64,000 nucleotides of DNA, from assembly GCA_910574635.1 (NCBI GenBank), contig CAJTCG010000016.1, positions 1 to 64,000 on the forward strand. The letters are read 5' to 3'. Below are positions 34,251 through 42,369 of the stretch, piece by piece (position 1 is the stretch's first letter; each line of letters starts with the position of its first letter). The DNA is from Oscillospiraceae bacterium. Lineage in GTDB: Bacteria > Bacillota > Clostridia > Oscillospirales > Oscillospiraceae. A program made the translations under genes and the position numbers. A model generated the notes under the pieces. The model was not told the DNA's origin, did no database searches, and saw nothing but the letters and a program-made list of their open reading frames with translations.

Positions 34251-34652
34251 GAACAGATTTTTGAACGGCATCAGCTCGTTGCTCTCGCTGCTGTCGGTGT
34301 CCACGTTGTCGTTGATGGCAATGTAGCGGACGCCGAACATAGGAAATCGCTCCTCGATGTACAGCCCGGTGTGAAGCTGATTTCGGCCCAGACGGGACAA
34401 GTCCTTCGTGATGATGATACCAATCTCTCCGTTTTCCATGTCGGCCATCATCTGTTGGAAACCTGGGCGCTGAAAATTTGCCCCGCTGTGTCCGTCATCG
34501 ATGTAAAAACAGGGATTAGGGAAGTGGTGGTCAGCGGCATACCGCTGCAAGATCATTTTTTGATTTTGAATGCTGTTTGACTCGTTTTCCGTATTGTCGT
34601 CCTGGCTGAGACGGCAATACAGAGCGGTTTTCTTTTGGCTTGACGTTGTCAT
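34245..34652 (-). pseudogene. 5' fragment of the older element's large serine recombinase
   Basis: About 136 codons of the catalytic resolvase domain with the Ser in YCRLSQDDNTE and TKDLSRLGRNQLHTGLYIEE. At the core the frame runs FNE then into element DNA, where it adds TYP and stops (34233). Removing the element fuses it to 20414-21670, giving FNEWYVRDSS. AGGAGGG precedes the ATG at 34652. The truncated domain alone should not recombine DNA. Confidence 0.92.
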
Positions 34653-34751
34653 CTTGCCCTCCTTTGTTAGTCAAACCGTTCAGAGCATTGCAACGCTATA
34701 ATACTCTAAAACGGCCTGGATATCCAGCGCTTTTCCCAGACAGCGCCGGGA

Positions 34752-34889
34752 TTACGCACACAGTTTTTGCTGCTGAATTTCTAGGTCGATCAGAGCTTTC
34801 AGTTTTTCTTCCGGCGAACAATGTCCATTTTCCGGGAACACAGACACCACTCGGATGGTCCTGCCGTAAGAAACCTGGATACGTTCCAT
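34752..34889 (-). CDS. TnpW-like small transposon protein
   Basis: At least 45 residues from ATG 34889 (VSYGRTIRVVSVFPENGHCS, then EEKLKALIDLE). The AAGGAGG ribosome site instead fits an in-frame ATA 33 bp upstream of that ATG, or a CTG next to it, so the protein may be 56-58 residues. It sits 99 bp upstream of the split recombinase, matching the gene order around the other recombinase in this island. Confidence 0.6.
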   Translation of the reverse strand: MERIQVSYGRTIRVVSVFPENGHCSPEEKLKALIDLEIQQQKLCA

Positions 34890-35019
34890 TCTGATTTCTT
34901 GTTTGTCGTTTGGCTTGTCTATGGTCAGAGACCTCCTTTCTTGACAGTTTTGCCAGTTTGTAAATTTGAACCTGTAAGAACATATCCAATTATAATTTTG
35001 AAAATTGCCTGTCTGAAAC

Positions 35020-35045
35020 CGCTTTTTGTGAATTCACAAAAAGCG
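35020..35045. repeat. Perfect 26-bp palindrome
   Basis: CGCTTTTTGTGAA and its exact complement. The arms resemble those of array palindromes 1 and 5 (CGCTTT) and the GTGAATTCAC centre is shared with 37622-37655. Confidence 0.8.
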
Positions 35046-35151
35046 ATTTTCGCTACACTCGCCCACACTGGGCTTGACAGCCTAGGTGGGGCAGGGACTC
35101 CAGCGCGGGTGGAGGTGGGCCACACGGGGCCTCCTGTGGGCCGACGGAGGG

Positions 35152-35508
35152 CTATTTCTGACTGGAGAGCAGATAGACCTCCTCACAGAGTTTATCCACC
35201 AGGAAAATCAATTTTCCAACAGCCTCCGCATCCATGTTTTTTGCCTGTTGGTGGCGGGAAATTTGATTTGCGTTGGAATAGATCATGTTGACGCTGGCGT
35301 GCAGGGCATGGTTCAGCTTCGATGAATGGCCCTTGAACACATTCCCTTGAATCAGACGGCAAAAATAGGCTGTACTGTTCAGCCTGGTCATTCTGATATA
35401 CCGTTGAAGCCGTTGATATTCTTCTTCCGTCATGCGGACAGAGAGATTTCTGCTGTAGTCCCTCATAGGCTGGCGGACTTTTCTGCCTTTCCTGTAATCA
35501 CGCGGCAT
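35152..35508 (-). CDS. MobC-like mobilization protein
   Basis: A 118-residue basic protein. It opens with RKGRKVRQPMRDYSRNLSVR and MTEEEYQRLQRYIRM, the ribbon-helix-helix-like start of relaxosome accessory proteins, and has a helical C-terminus. It overlaps the second such gene by 11 bp. No relaxase remains in the older element, so it is probably a relic or acts with another element's relaxase. GC-rich DNA at 35050-35150, with a GGCCACA/TGTGGGCC dyad, could be its oriT. Confidence 0.75.
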   Translation of the reverse strand: MPRDYRKGRKVRQPMRDYSRNLSVRMTEEEYQRLQRYIRMTRLNSTAYFCRLIQGNVFKGHSSKLNHALHASVNMIYSNANQISRHQQAKNMDAEAVGKLIFLVDKLCEEVYLLSSQK

Positions 35509-35842
35509 GGAGATACCCCTTCTTCCTTAGCGCATAGAGCCGTTCGTACACAGCACTCAAAAGGCAAACAGCGTGGCGGAGCTGTTCTGCAGTACCGTAG
35601 CCGCTGTTAAAATCACGGGCGATTGTGTTGATCTCACGCCCCGCCTCGTTCATGAAGCGGATGGCCTCCCAGGTTTCCTCCTCCCGGTGCAGGACAGGGC
35701 GGTTGATTTCCAACTGTGCCATCAACCAAGCGTTGGCGGACAGTCCGGCGGCCGCGCTCTTTTCCTTCAGCAGCTCGTAGTCCCTGACGCTCATGCGGAC
35801 ACAGGTACGATGTGATTGTTTGCTCGTATTCCTCACTCCCAT
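35498..35842 (-). CDS. MobC-like mobilization protein (second copy)
   Basis: A 114-residue protein: VRMSVRDYELLKEKSAAAGL, SANAWLMAQLEINRP, then a helical region EAGREINTIARDFNSG. This is the MobC/relaxosome pattern of a DNA-binding N-terminus with the NEIGREINQIARRLNSG-type helix. It is the first gene of the pair and directly downstream of the palindrome array (35852-36166), which would lie in its leader or promoter. Confidence 0.8.
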   Translation of the reverse strand: MGVRNTSKQSHRTCVRMSVRDYELLKEKSAAAGLSANAWLMAQLEINRPVLHREEETWEAIRFMNEAGREINTIARDFNSGYGTAEQLRHAVCLLSAVYERLYALRKKGYLHAA

Positions 35843-35851
35843 CTCGCTTTC

Positions 35852-36166
35852 GGCAGTGTTGCCAGAAGCGGTATTTTGTTAAAATCGTATTCTCCGATGG
35901 TGCATAGTAAGGTTTGGCAATGTTGTCAAACCTTACTATGCACCATCGAGCGCAGAATCGGGTCCGGCAACATTGCCGAACCCAATTTGCATCATAGTGG
36001 ACTTCCGGCAATCTTGCCGAAGGTCCATGGGAAACCGCTTTTAACAAGATTGTCAGAAGTCCGCAGAAAAATCGGGTCTGACAATATTGTCAAACCCGAT
36101 AGCAGTTGAGTACACCTTCTGACAATCTTGTCAAAAGGTTCAATCTGACTTTTCGGCAACGTTGCC
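35852..36166. repeat. Array of eight palindromes sharing a GRCAA-nn-TTGYC core
   Basis: Cores at 35852, 35916, 35966, 36007, 36043, 36080, 36121 and 36155, each 12 bp. Centres are 64, 50, 41, 36, 37, 41 and 34 bp apart. Arms extend each core and differ between units but match within a unit; the second is a 54-bp near-perfect palindrome (about 35895-35948). The array fills the space before the MobC-like genes. 36167-36366 adds two GC hairpins (CGCTCTCGCC/GGCGAGAGCG and GGCCCCGCC/GGCGGGGCC). Confidence 0.85.
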
Positions 36167-36366
36167 AAAAATCACCGCCCGTAGGCGGCATTGGGGTCAG
36201 GGGACTTCCCCTGCAAGAAGCGTTTTGACATCAAAACGCGATGCTTGCAACGCTCTCGCCGCTCTCGGCGGCGAGAGCGTTGGCCCCGCCATTGGCGGGG
36301 CCTTTTCTATGCGGTAGGGTGATTAAAATTTGGGGAGGGGAGAGCATATCTCTCAGCTGATTATTG

Positions 36367-36669
36367 TCATATGGGGTTTTGTATCTTCCCAGCCTGGGCG
36401 AGTACATCTTCCTCCCCAGCCTCGTCCTGCCAGACACAGGAAGCGGCGCAACCCATAAACCAATCCGCCCGCAGCAGGGACAGGATGATATCCCACATGA
36501 TGGCGAAGTCATCGCCGTGGCCTTTGTCCTTGAAGACGAGGACGTCTCCGTCAGAGACGCAGGGAAAATCATGGACAGTGAACAGGCTTTTTATTGTCTG
36601 ATGTGCGTCCTCCAGCGTGTGGCCTCTCCGCTCCACTGCGGCATTGTCAAAGGAAATTCTCACATTCAT
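36367..36669 (-). CDS. Conserved small protein of conjugative elements
   Basis: A 100-residue protein with AGGAGG before the ATG. It starts MNVRISFDNAAVERRGHTLE and continues DAHQTIKSLFTVHDFPCVSD, GDVLVFKDKGHGDDFA. Similar short proteins occur in Tn1549-like elements, but no function is known. It belongs to the older element. Confidence 0.65.
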   Translation of the reverse strand: MNVRISFDNAAVERRGHTLEDAHQTIKSLFTVHDFPCVSDGDVLVFKDKGHGDDFAIMWDIILSLLRADWFMGCAASCVWQDEAGEEDVLAQAGKIQNPI

Positions 36670-36841
36670 TTTGCGATTCCTCCTGTTGTGTAGTGGATCA
36701 CATTATATCGAAGCCGCTGGACCATATCCACATAAATCGGCGCACAGGAACAGATGCCAGATGTGCATAAATGTACACATAATCTTCCCAAAGAAAGAGT
36801 CCGATGCGTATGAACATACACACCAGACCGCTTTAAGATCG

Positions 36842-37138
36842 CTATTCATTTTGCAGTGCTTGGAGAAAATCAAAGACACCGGCATCCATAGCAAGATCCT
36901 GCCTCTCATCATCCTTAACATCCTGCGGAACCGACACATGCTTTAATTCTTCCCGGAGAACCTCACGTAGAGTATCCTTTAAATCTTTCCGCTTATGATA
37001 TCCGCAGACCGCTTCGCAGACAGCACTGGTCTTATTCTTTTTCTGAGAGAGGATTTGCCATGTCTCTCGATGCCTGGGATTATCCAACGATAAGACGATA
37101 TGAAGGTGGCGCTTTTGGCCGCTGTGCTCATTTCCCAT
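36842..37138 (-). CDS. Hypothetical protein downstream of the ParB-like gene
   Basis: A 98-residue charged protein (MGNEHSGQKRHLHIVLSLDN, then RHRETWQILSQKKNKTSAVC) with a helical acidic C-terminus. It overlaps the ParB-like gene by 11 bp, so it is co-translated with it. It could be a partition partner in the position of StbC/ParM-associated proteins; the family is not recognised. Confidence 0.6.
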   Translation of the reverse strand: MGNEHSGQKRHLHIVLSLDNPRHRETWQILSQKKNKTSAVCEAVCGYHKRKDLKDTLREVLREELKHVSVPQDVKDDERQDLAMDAGVFDFLQALQNE

Positions 37139-38006
37139 CAGAACACGCACCTGTCTGCTGATTTGCGTCCAAAAACTCACTTTTGAGTAAATCACCAATG
37201 GCCTGAAACGTCTGAGCCAGCTCATAGGATTCCTGCACAGAGTCCTTAATTTCATCCAGCCTCATGCGGGTGTTTTCTACCCAAATGCGAACATTTTCCA
37301 ACGTGGGAGTCAGAAGAACAGCTTTTTCGTATGCTTTGCAGAACAGGCTGGCGATTTTCCCTCTGTGCTCTGCTTCAGCGTCCAACTGGTCAATTTCCCG
37401 TACAGCCGACAGCATCTCGGAGGCGGCGGATTCTTGTTCCTCCGGTGGCAGATGCTGAACCGCTTTCAGGATTTTCCAGCCCCGGTTAATGGACGCTTCT
37501 TTCCTGTCCAGCGCGTCTTTCAGGGCCTGGGGTGCAGTTTCCGCCAGTTGTGCGACCCTGCCCATGGTCTGTTCTCCGATTCCTACGGCCAGGGCCGCTT
37601 CCTTTCTGGTATCCACAGGAAAAATCGGGTTTGGTGAATTCACCAAACCCGATTTCACATGCGCGCTCTTGCGGTCGCCGCCGCTTGCGGTCATATTGGC
37701 CCGTGCCCTGGCCTCGATTTCCGGTTTCAGTTTCAGCGCGATCTTGCCTAATTCCCACTTATCCAGATTGCGGCGGCCCTTCTGCGTGTTCAGCGCCCAT
37801 TGCTTGGCCTCCAGCAGATCGGCAAACGAAAACACCAGCATTTTATAGGGCAGGCCATGCTTTTCACAGATGCGGAAGCGATTGTGACCGTCAACGACAA
37901 TTATGTCCTCATTGATGATAATGGGAGTGTAGCAGCCATTTTCCAGGATATCGCTCTCCAAAGAAGAAAACTGCTCACCGCTGAGAGGCGGGAGCAGATG
38001 CTCCAT
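37128..38006 (-). CDS. ParB-domain protein, probably 5'-truncated
   Basis: About 292 residues from ATG 38006. It has the ParB domain (FSSLESDILENGCYTPIIIN; IIVVDGHNRFRICEKHGLPY), a helix-turn-helix (EAALAVGIGEQTMGRVAQLA) and a coiled C-terminus. The frame stays coding-like upstream of that ATG (ERTPTVLPEM) and runs to a stop near 38090 with no start or ribosome site. It has probably lost its true N-terminus at an element junction. A 34-bp palindrome is embedded in its linker (37622-37655). Confidence 0.75.
   Translation of the reverse strand: MEHLLPPLSGEQFSSLESDILENGCYTPIIINEDIIVVDGHNRFRICEKHGLPYKMLVFSFADLLEAKQWALNTQKGRRNLDKWELGKIALKLKPEIEARARANMTASGGDRKSAHVKSGLVNSPNPIFPVDTRKEAALAVGIGEQTMGRVAQLAETAPQALKDALDRKEASINRGWKILKAVQHLPPEEQESAASEMLSAVREIDQLDAEAEHRGKIASLFCKAYEKAVLLTPTLENVRIWVENTRMRLDEIKDSVQESYELAQTFQAIGDLLKSEFLDANQQTGACSDGK
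37622..37655. repeat. Perfect 34-bp palindrome inside the ParB-like gene
   Basis: AAATCGGGTTTGGTGAA plus its exact complement, translated as part of the linker (SGLVNSPNPIF). The ATCGGGT arms recur in array units 3 and 6. Confidence 0.9.
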
Positions 38007-38152
38007 CTCCGGCAGGACGGTCGGCGTCCGTTCAGAGTTGCTGTATATAGTCTTTGTATTTTGCAGAGTACCATGTTGGCCAAGAAATCAATACAGCCAA
38101 TACGGCCTGATCGGGTAAGTCCTTGTTGTGTTATCTCGAAAGATGGGATATA

Positions 38153-38839
38153 ATGAAAATATCGCCAAAGATACGGGAGGTTACTGGAGATGAGAAGCAA
38201 CTTGAGTCGAGTGAATCTGCTGCCCGTTCCTTTGATTCGCTGACTCAATTGATTGCGAGCGGAACGCTGGACTTGAATAAGGCGTTCTTTTCGCCTACCG
38301 ACCAAGAATACCAGAAATTGCAATCTGCCTACAATAATATTTTTATAAAAAAAGATACTACCAAAGAAATAGGAGATAGTCTTGAGTCCCTTACAGCCCG
38401 ATTATTCAGCTTATGCCGGCATTTTCGTGTCGCCTCTATAAGACTTCGTCCAAACCAAATTGACTGCTATGTGCGCAATTCATTATTTATTCCAGGCTTA
38501 TCTCAGGTTTCTTGCAAGGATAGCTTTGTAATTGAATGTAAAAATGAAGCGAAGCCTCCATCATCTGGGTATATGAATAAGCTGCACAGTATTCTCCGAA
38601 ATACAGGAAAGCAATTCGGCATTATCGTTAGTAAGCACTCAGCTCCAAGTACATTTATAACATTGTCTAATATGATTTTTCTAAATGATAAAATTATTAT
38701 TATTTCTTTGGATGCAAACGACCTCAAAAGCATCATTTTTCAAAAGGCAAATTTGTTAGAATATATATCGAGAAAAATAGACGAGGTAAAACTCAACGCC
38801 ACGAAAGAATTAATAGCTCTTGGGCTATATAGTACGTAA
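38153..38839 (+). CDS. PD-(D/E)xK nuclease-like protein of unknown target (AT-rich)
   Basis: A 228-residue AT-rich gene on the opposite strand to its neighbours. A restriction-endonuclease-like core is seen: GDSLESLTARLFSLCRHF, NQIDCYVRN (D104), SFVIECKNEAK (E128, K130), then FGIIVSKHSAPSTF. The spacing D-x23-ExK fits the fold of Mrr/holiday-nuclease relatives. It may be a solitary restriction or defence nuclease, and no methylase is adjacent. The upstream ribosome site is weak (AGATGGGAT). It sits at the right edge of the island. Confidence 0.65.
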   Translation: MKISPKIREVTGDEKQLESSESAARSFDSLTQLIASGTLDLNKAFFSPTDQEYQKLQSAYNNIFIKKDTTKEIGDSLESLTARLFSLCRHFRVASIRLRPNQIDCYVRNSLFIPGLSQVSCKDSFVIECKNEAKPPSSGYMNKLHSILRNTGKQFGIIVSKHSAPSTFITLSNMIFLNDKIIIISLDANDLKSIIFQKANLLEYISRKIDEVKLNATKELIALGLYST

Positions 38840-38848
38840 TTCATGTGT

Positions 38849-38886
38849 AAAGAGCAACGGCCATAAATGGATGGTCGTTGCTCTTT
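38849..38886 (+). terminator. Terminator after the nuclease-like gene
   Basis: AAAGAGCAACG ... CGTTGCTCTTT, 11-bp arms with a short inner dyad, 9 bp after the stop. Confidence 0.8.
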
Positions 38887-39019
38887 GCAATGCTTAAAAC
38901 GGTTACTGGGTTGATGTCCTTATGCGGGGTGGCCCTTCGTTTCCCTCTTCCTTTTTTGTCCAGGCGCCGCGCCGGCTCCGGGGAGGGGCGGCGTTTCGCG
39001 GCAAAATCCCGCCCCGTTC

Positions 39020-39796
39020 TTACTTCCCGGGGATCTCCCCCACGCCCTTTAGGATGAACTTGGGCCGGTACGGGTATTCCTCGCAAGTCTCCCGGGTGGA
39101 TACGCCGGAGAGCACCAGGACGGTGTCCAGGCCCGTTTCAATGCCCGCGATGATGTCCGTGTCCATCCGGTCCCCGATCATCACGGCGTTTTCCGAGTGG
39201 ACCCCCAGCATCCGCAGGCCGGTGCGCATCATCAGGGGATTGGGCTTGCCCACGAAATAGGCGCTCTTGCCCGTGGCCAGCTCAATGGGGGCGATGAGGG
39301 CCCGGCAGGCCGGGACGATGCCCGCCTCCGAGGGGGCCGTCAGGTCCGGGTTGGTGCCGATGAGCTTCGCCCCGGCGTTTACCAGGCGGATGGCCTTGGT
39401 AATCTGCTCCAGGTTATAGGCGGAAGACTCCCCCACCACCACATAGTCCGGGTTCACGTCGTTGTAGGTGATGCCTTTGTCGTACAGGGCGTTGGTGATT
39501 CCGTGCTCGCCCACTACGTAGGCGCTGCACCCCGGGGCCTGGCTGTCCAGGAAGTGGGCCGTGGCCAGGGCGCTGGTGTAAAAGTGGGACTCGTCCACCT
39601 CCAGCCCCATCCGGGCCAGCTTCTGCTGAAGCTCCTTGGGGGTGTACTGGCTGGAGTTCGTGAGGAACAGGAAATTTTTCTTTTCCTCCGCCAGCCACTG
39701 GACAAATTTCTTCACGCCCGGCAGCACTTGATTCCCGTGATAGATCACGCCGTCCATGTCGCAGATAAAGCCTTTTTTCTTTCTCAGTTGATCCAT
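39020..39796 (-). CDS. HAD-superfamily phosphatase, NagD/PNPase type (class IIA)
   Basis: A 258-residue phosphatase: motif I FICDMDGVIYHGN, motif II FLTNSSQYTPKEL, and motif III/IV with K in FVGKPNPLMM and GDRMDTDIIAG. NagD relatives dephosphorylate nucleotides or sugar phosphates in the cytoplasm, and the exact substrate is not evident. It returns to host-like GC-rich DNA right of the island. A 20-bp sequence just downstream (38938-38957) is inverted with respect to one at 20338. Confidence 0.92.
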   Translation of the reverse strand: MDQLRKKKGFICDMDGVIYHGNQVLPGVKKFVQWLAEEKKNFLFLTNSSQYTPKELQQKLARMGLEVDESHFYTSALATAHFLDSQAPGCSAYVVGEHGITNALYDKGITYNDVNPDYVVVGESSAYNLEQITKAIRLVNAGAKLIGTNPDLTAPSEAGIVPACRALIAPIELATGKSAYFVGKPNPLMMRTGLRMLGVHSENAVMIGDRMDTDIIAGIETGLDTVLVLSGVSTRETCEEYPYRPKFILKGVGEIPGK

Positions 39797-40034
39797 GGTT
39801 TACTCCCGATTCCTCCAGGGGCGCGGAGCCCTGGGTAATATGGTTTCCTCTTCTTGAAGTATCCCACATTCCGGCGGCTTTGTCAAAGAAAAACCGGAAA
39901 AGTTTCCTCCCGGCCGCCGTTTTGCCCGCTGTCCAATTCGTAAAAACAGCCGGAAACCGGCAGCGCTCCTTTTTAAAGTGTACCCAAAGTCAAGGACAAA
40001 AAGAAATAAAGAAATACAGATAAAACAGTCAGGC

Positions 40035-40282
40035 AACCCAGCATGGAGCTTGGCAGCCAGAGTGAAGCTGTCCCGAGGATGACGGTCCACCAGAGCCTCC
40101 TTGGCCACATTCTCGCTGGCAAACCCGGCGTACATCCACGCTGTATCAAAATAGGCAAACCCTTTTTCGAGAAACCGCTCCACCACTTGCTTGACCTGTT
40201 CCACATCCACCGAGGCGGCATTCGCCGGGTCAAACTGCGGCAGACGCATGAGTCCAAAGCCTAATTTTTCATATTTATTGCT
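40035..40282 (-). pseudogene. 5' fragment of an aldo/keto reductase gene
   Basis: Codes SNKYEKLGFGLMRLPQFD, then FLEKGFAYFDTAWMYAGFAS and ENVAKEALVDRHPRDSFTLA, the first third of an aldo/keto reductase with the catalytic Asp/Tyr segment (FDTAWMYAG). It loses homology after KLHAG. The normal start Met is replaced by the triple-hairpin element, which abuts codon 2. 39797-40034 holds no intact gene. Confidence 0.85.
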
Positions 40283-40404
40283 TCCGAACTGAAAGGTCGG
40301 AAGTAATATGTGCCATGTTTTGCGGTTGCCGCTGTTTACAGCGGCAACCGCAAAACGGCTTAAATCAAATGTATTATTTCCGAGTTTTAAGCTCGGAAAT
40401 AATA
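40276..40404. repeat. 129-bp triple-hairpin intergenic element, copy A
   Basis: Three stems in a row: TATTGCTTCCGA/TCGGAAGTAATA (40276-40308), a 19-bp stem GTTTTGCGGTTGCCGCTGT with a 2-nt loop (40317-40356), and TATTATTTCCGAG/CTCGGAAATAATA (40372-40404). The outer ends are themselves inverted. Copy B at 57275-57403 has the same length. Confidence 0.88.
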
Positions 40405-40549
40405 CCTCCAGTTGATTTATTTGATAAAGCATCCCAACATATAACCAACAACCCGTCCATACAGAACAGACACCTTGTCGATTAAATATTGACGCAGCTT
40501 TTTTAATATGATATTCTGAAGCAACATCAGCGTAGGGAGGCGAAGTCAT

Positions 40550-41189
40550 ATGGGAAAGGTCAGGGCACGAACCGATGAAGAACTTGCCGCAAGGAAACAG
40601 GAGATCCTGTCCGCGGCCAAAGATCTGCTCATGACAATGAACTATGAATCCATCACGCTGGCTACGATTGCAGAGAAAACCTCCATTTCACGGCCATCTA
40701 TGTACCACTACTATGACAAAAAGGAGTGCGTTTTCGTTGATCTGATCATTCAGGAATACCGTGAGTGGGGAGAGCAGATAGGAGCGCTTTTGGAGCGGAG
40801 ATATTCCCAGGAACAGTTCTGCCAAGCAATGACATATCCTATGGGGACATGAAACACTCCTAAAACTTCTTTCTTTGCATCTGCCTATCCGGGACCCCTG
40901 CTGCGGCGAGCCCACTCTGTGGCATTTCGCAAAGGAAACGCCGCCTTTCCAAAATACATTGAAGGAGGTCGTGACATTCCAGTTTCCAGACGCCGGCAGC
41001 AAAGAGATCAATCTGTTTTTAATCCAGTTTTCGATATATTGCAATTCGCTGTATGAAACAAGGTATCTCGCCCAGAACCAGATGGACGCCATACGGGAGA
41101 TGCGGTTTCTTGACTTCGTCCCCCCGGTGGAGGAGATCTGCTATGACGGCCTGATGAAATTGAGTGCGGGCCTGCTGCCCAGGGAGTGA
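40550..41189 (+). pseudogene. TetR-family regulator with a frameshift
   Basis: The first frame (40550-40852) has a full TetR helix-turn-helix (ARKQEILSAAKDLL; SITLATIAEKTSISRPSMYH) but ends at MTYPMGT. The second frame, shifted by one base near 40838-40845, continues ILWGHETLLKLLSLHLPIRD and CNSLYETRYLAQNQMDA, the ligand domain, to 41189. One base change restores a single frame of about 212 codons. Confidence 0.8.
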
Positions 41190-41194
41190 AACCA

Positions 41195-41335
41195 ATGAAA
41201 CAAAATCATCAGGTACCTGTCTGTATCAAGGTGCGCGGAGCGCGGGTACACAACCTGAAAAATATTGACGTGGACATACCGCTGAATCAAATCGTGGCTG
41301 TCGCCGGAGTATCCGGCTCACAGGGCGTTATTTGA
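41195..41335 (+). pseudogene. 5' fragment of a UvrA-like ABC-ATPase gene
   Basis: Encodes [33 protein letters not shown], then QGVI and a stop. A UvrA-type drug-resistance ATPase would continue GKSSLA at this Walker A site. It is 5 bp behind the TetR relic, suggesting a former regulator/efflux-type pair. Confidence 0.75.
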
Positions 41336-41412
41336 AGTAAAACTGTGGAAAAAACTATATTCAAAACAGAGGTGCAGGTTATAAATCCGTTCCCCCAACA
41401 GCATACCGGTGG

Positions 41413-41490
41413 TTTCTGCGTTACACGCTGAGTGAGAAGTTGCTGGCGGAGGTGAACGCGGACCGGGAGGCTCATGGGAAAAAGCCACTC
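41413..41490 (+). pseudogene. Short coding remnant, possibly of a transposase
   Basis: Reads FLRYTLSEKLLAEVNADREA, then HGKKPL, a coding-like stretch resembling part of IS1182-type transposases. Nothing else in 41336-41754 looks coding. A short AT-rich promoter region for the next gene follows. Confidence 0.3.
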
Positions 41491-41754
41491 CGCACCTTTC
41501 CCTCCCCTATCCTTACATTTATTTATATTGCATTTTGCGGCCTGTCTACTTTTCTTTGGACAACCCGCTTTTCGGCAAGCTGGACGGAGGTGTCCTGAAA
41601 GGACGCCTCCGTTGGTTTCCGCTTCCGCCGGACGGCCTCCCGTCCGAGAGTCTTTCTCATCTTTTTTGTTCCGCAATGTATACAACCGGGAAAAGATGTG
41701 TTATCATGGTGCGGATATTTCCTGCTTTGAAATCTACCTAAGGAAGGACGCTTT

Positions 41755-42369
41755 ATGAACATGAAAAGAACGCTTTCCCTGCTCCTCGCAGCCGTGCTGG
41801 CACTGGCGCTTCTCACCGGGTGCGGCGGGAAACAGGCCTCCGATTCATCCCCGGAAGACCAGACGGTTCCGAACGAGCCCGCAGGCAAGGAGGGCGCCGC
41901 CGCCCTGGGAAGCCTGGCCTCTTTCTCGGCGGGCACCCTGGACGGGGGGACCTTCACCCAGGAGGACATTGCCGCCAAGGACGTGACGGTCCTCAACTTC
42001 TGGGCCCTCACCTGCCCGCCCTGCATCGCGGAGATGCCGGAAATCGCGGACTTTGAAAAGGCCCTGCCGGACAATGTGGCGATGCTCACCGTCTGCCTGG
42101 ACGGCTATGGAAACGAAGACTCCGTCAAGGAGGTCCTGGAAAACGCCGGATTTGAAGGAGTCACCCTCATCACCGGGGAAGGCGACCTGCTGGACCTTGC
42201 CAACAATCTGATGTATACCCCCACCACCGTGCTGGCGGACAGCCAGGGCGCCCTGGTGGGCGAGGCCATCATCGGCGGCCAGGCGGACCTGTCCGCCGCC
42301 TATCTGGAGGCGGTGAACCAGGCGCTGGAGGCGGGAGGAAAGGATGCGATCAGCCTTGAAGACGCGTGA
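41755..42369 (+). CDS. TlpA/ResA-type thiol-disulfide oxidoreductase lipoprotein
   Basis: A 204-residue lipoprotein: signal peptide with lipobox LLTGC (Cys near 22), low-complexity linker, then a thioredoxin-like domain with the redox motif ALTCPPCIAEMP and the cis-Pro segment TPTTVLADSQG. It would act outside the membrane in thiol reduction. It forms a tight cluster with the CXXC membrane peptide and the 4Fe-4S membrane protein, which may pass electrons to it. Confidence 0.9.
   Translation: MNMKRTLSLLLAAVLALALLTGCGGKQASDSSPEDQTVPNEPAGKEGAAALGSLASFSAGTLDGGTFTQEDIAAKDVTVLNFWALTCPPCIAEMPEIADFEKALPDNVAMLTVCLDGYGNEDSVKEVLENAGFEGVTLITGEGDLLDLANNLMYTPTTVLADSQGALVGEAIIGGQADLSAAYLEAVNQALEAGGKDAISLEDA

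Noticed and set aside
35852-36166. Palindrome array considered as a CRISPR array
   Set aside because: Only a 12-bp core repeats, the flanking arms vary symmetrically around each core, there are no unique spacers of constant size and no cas genes.
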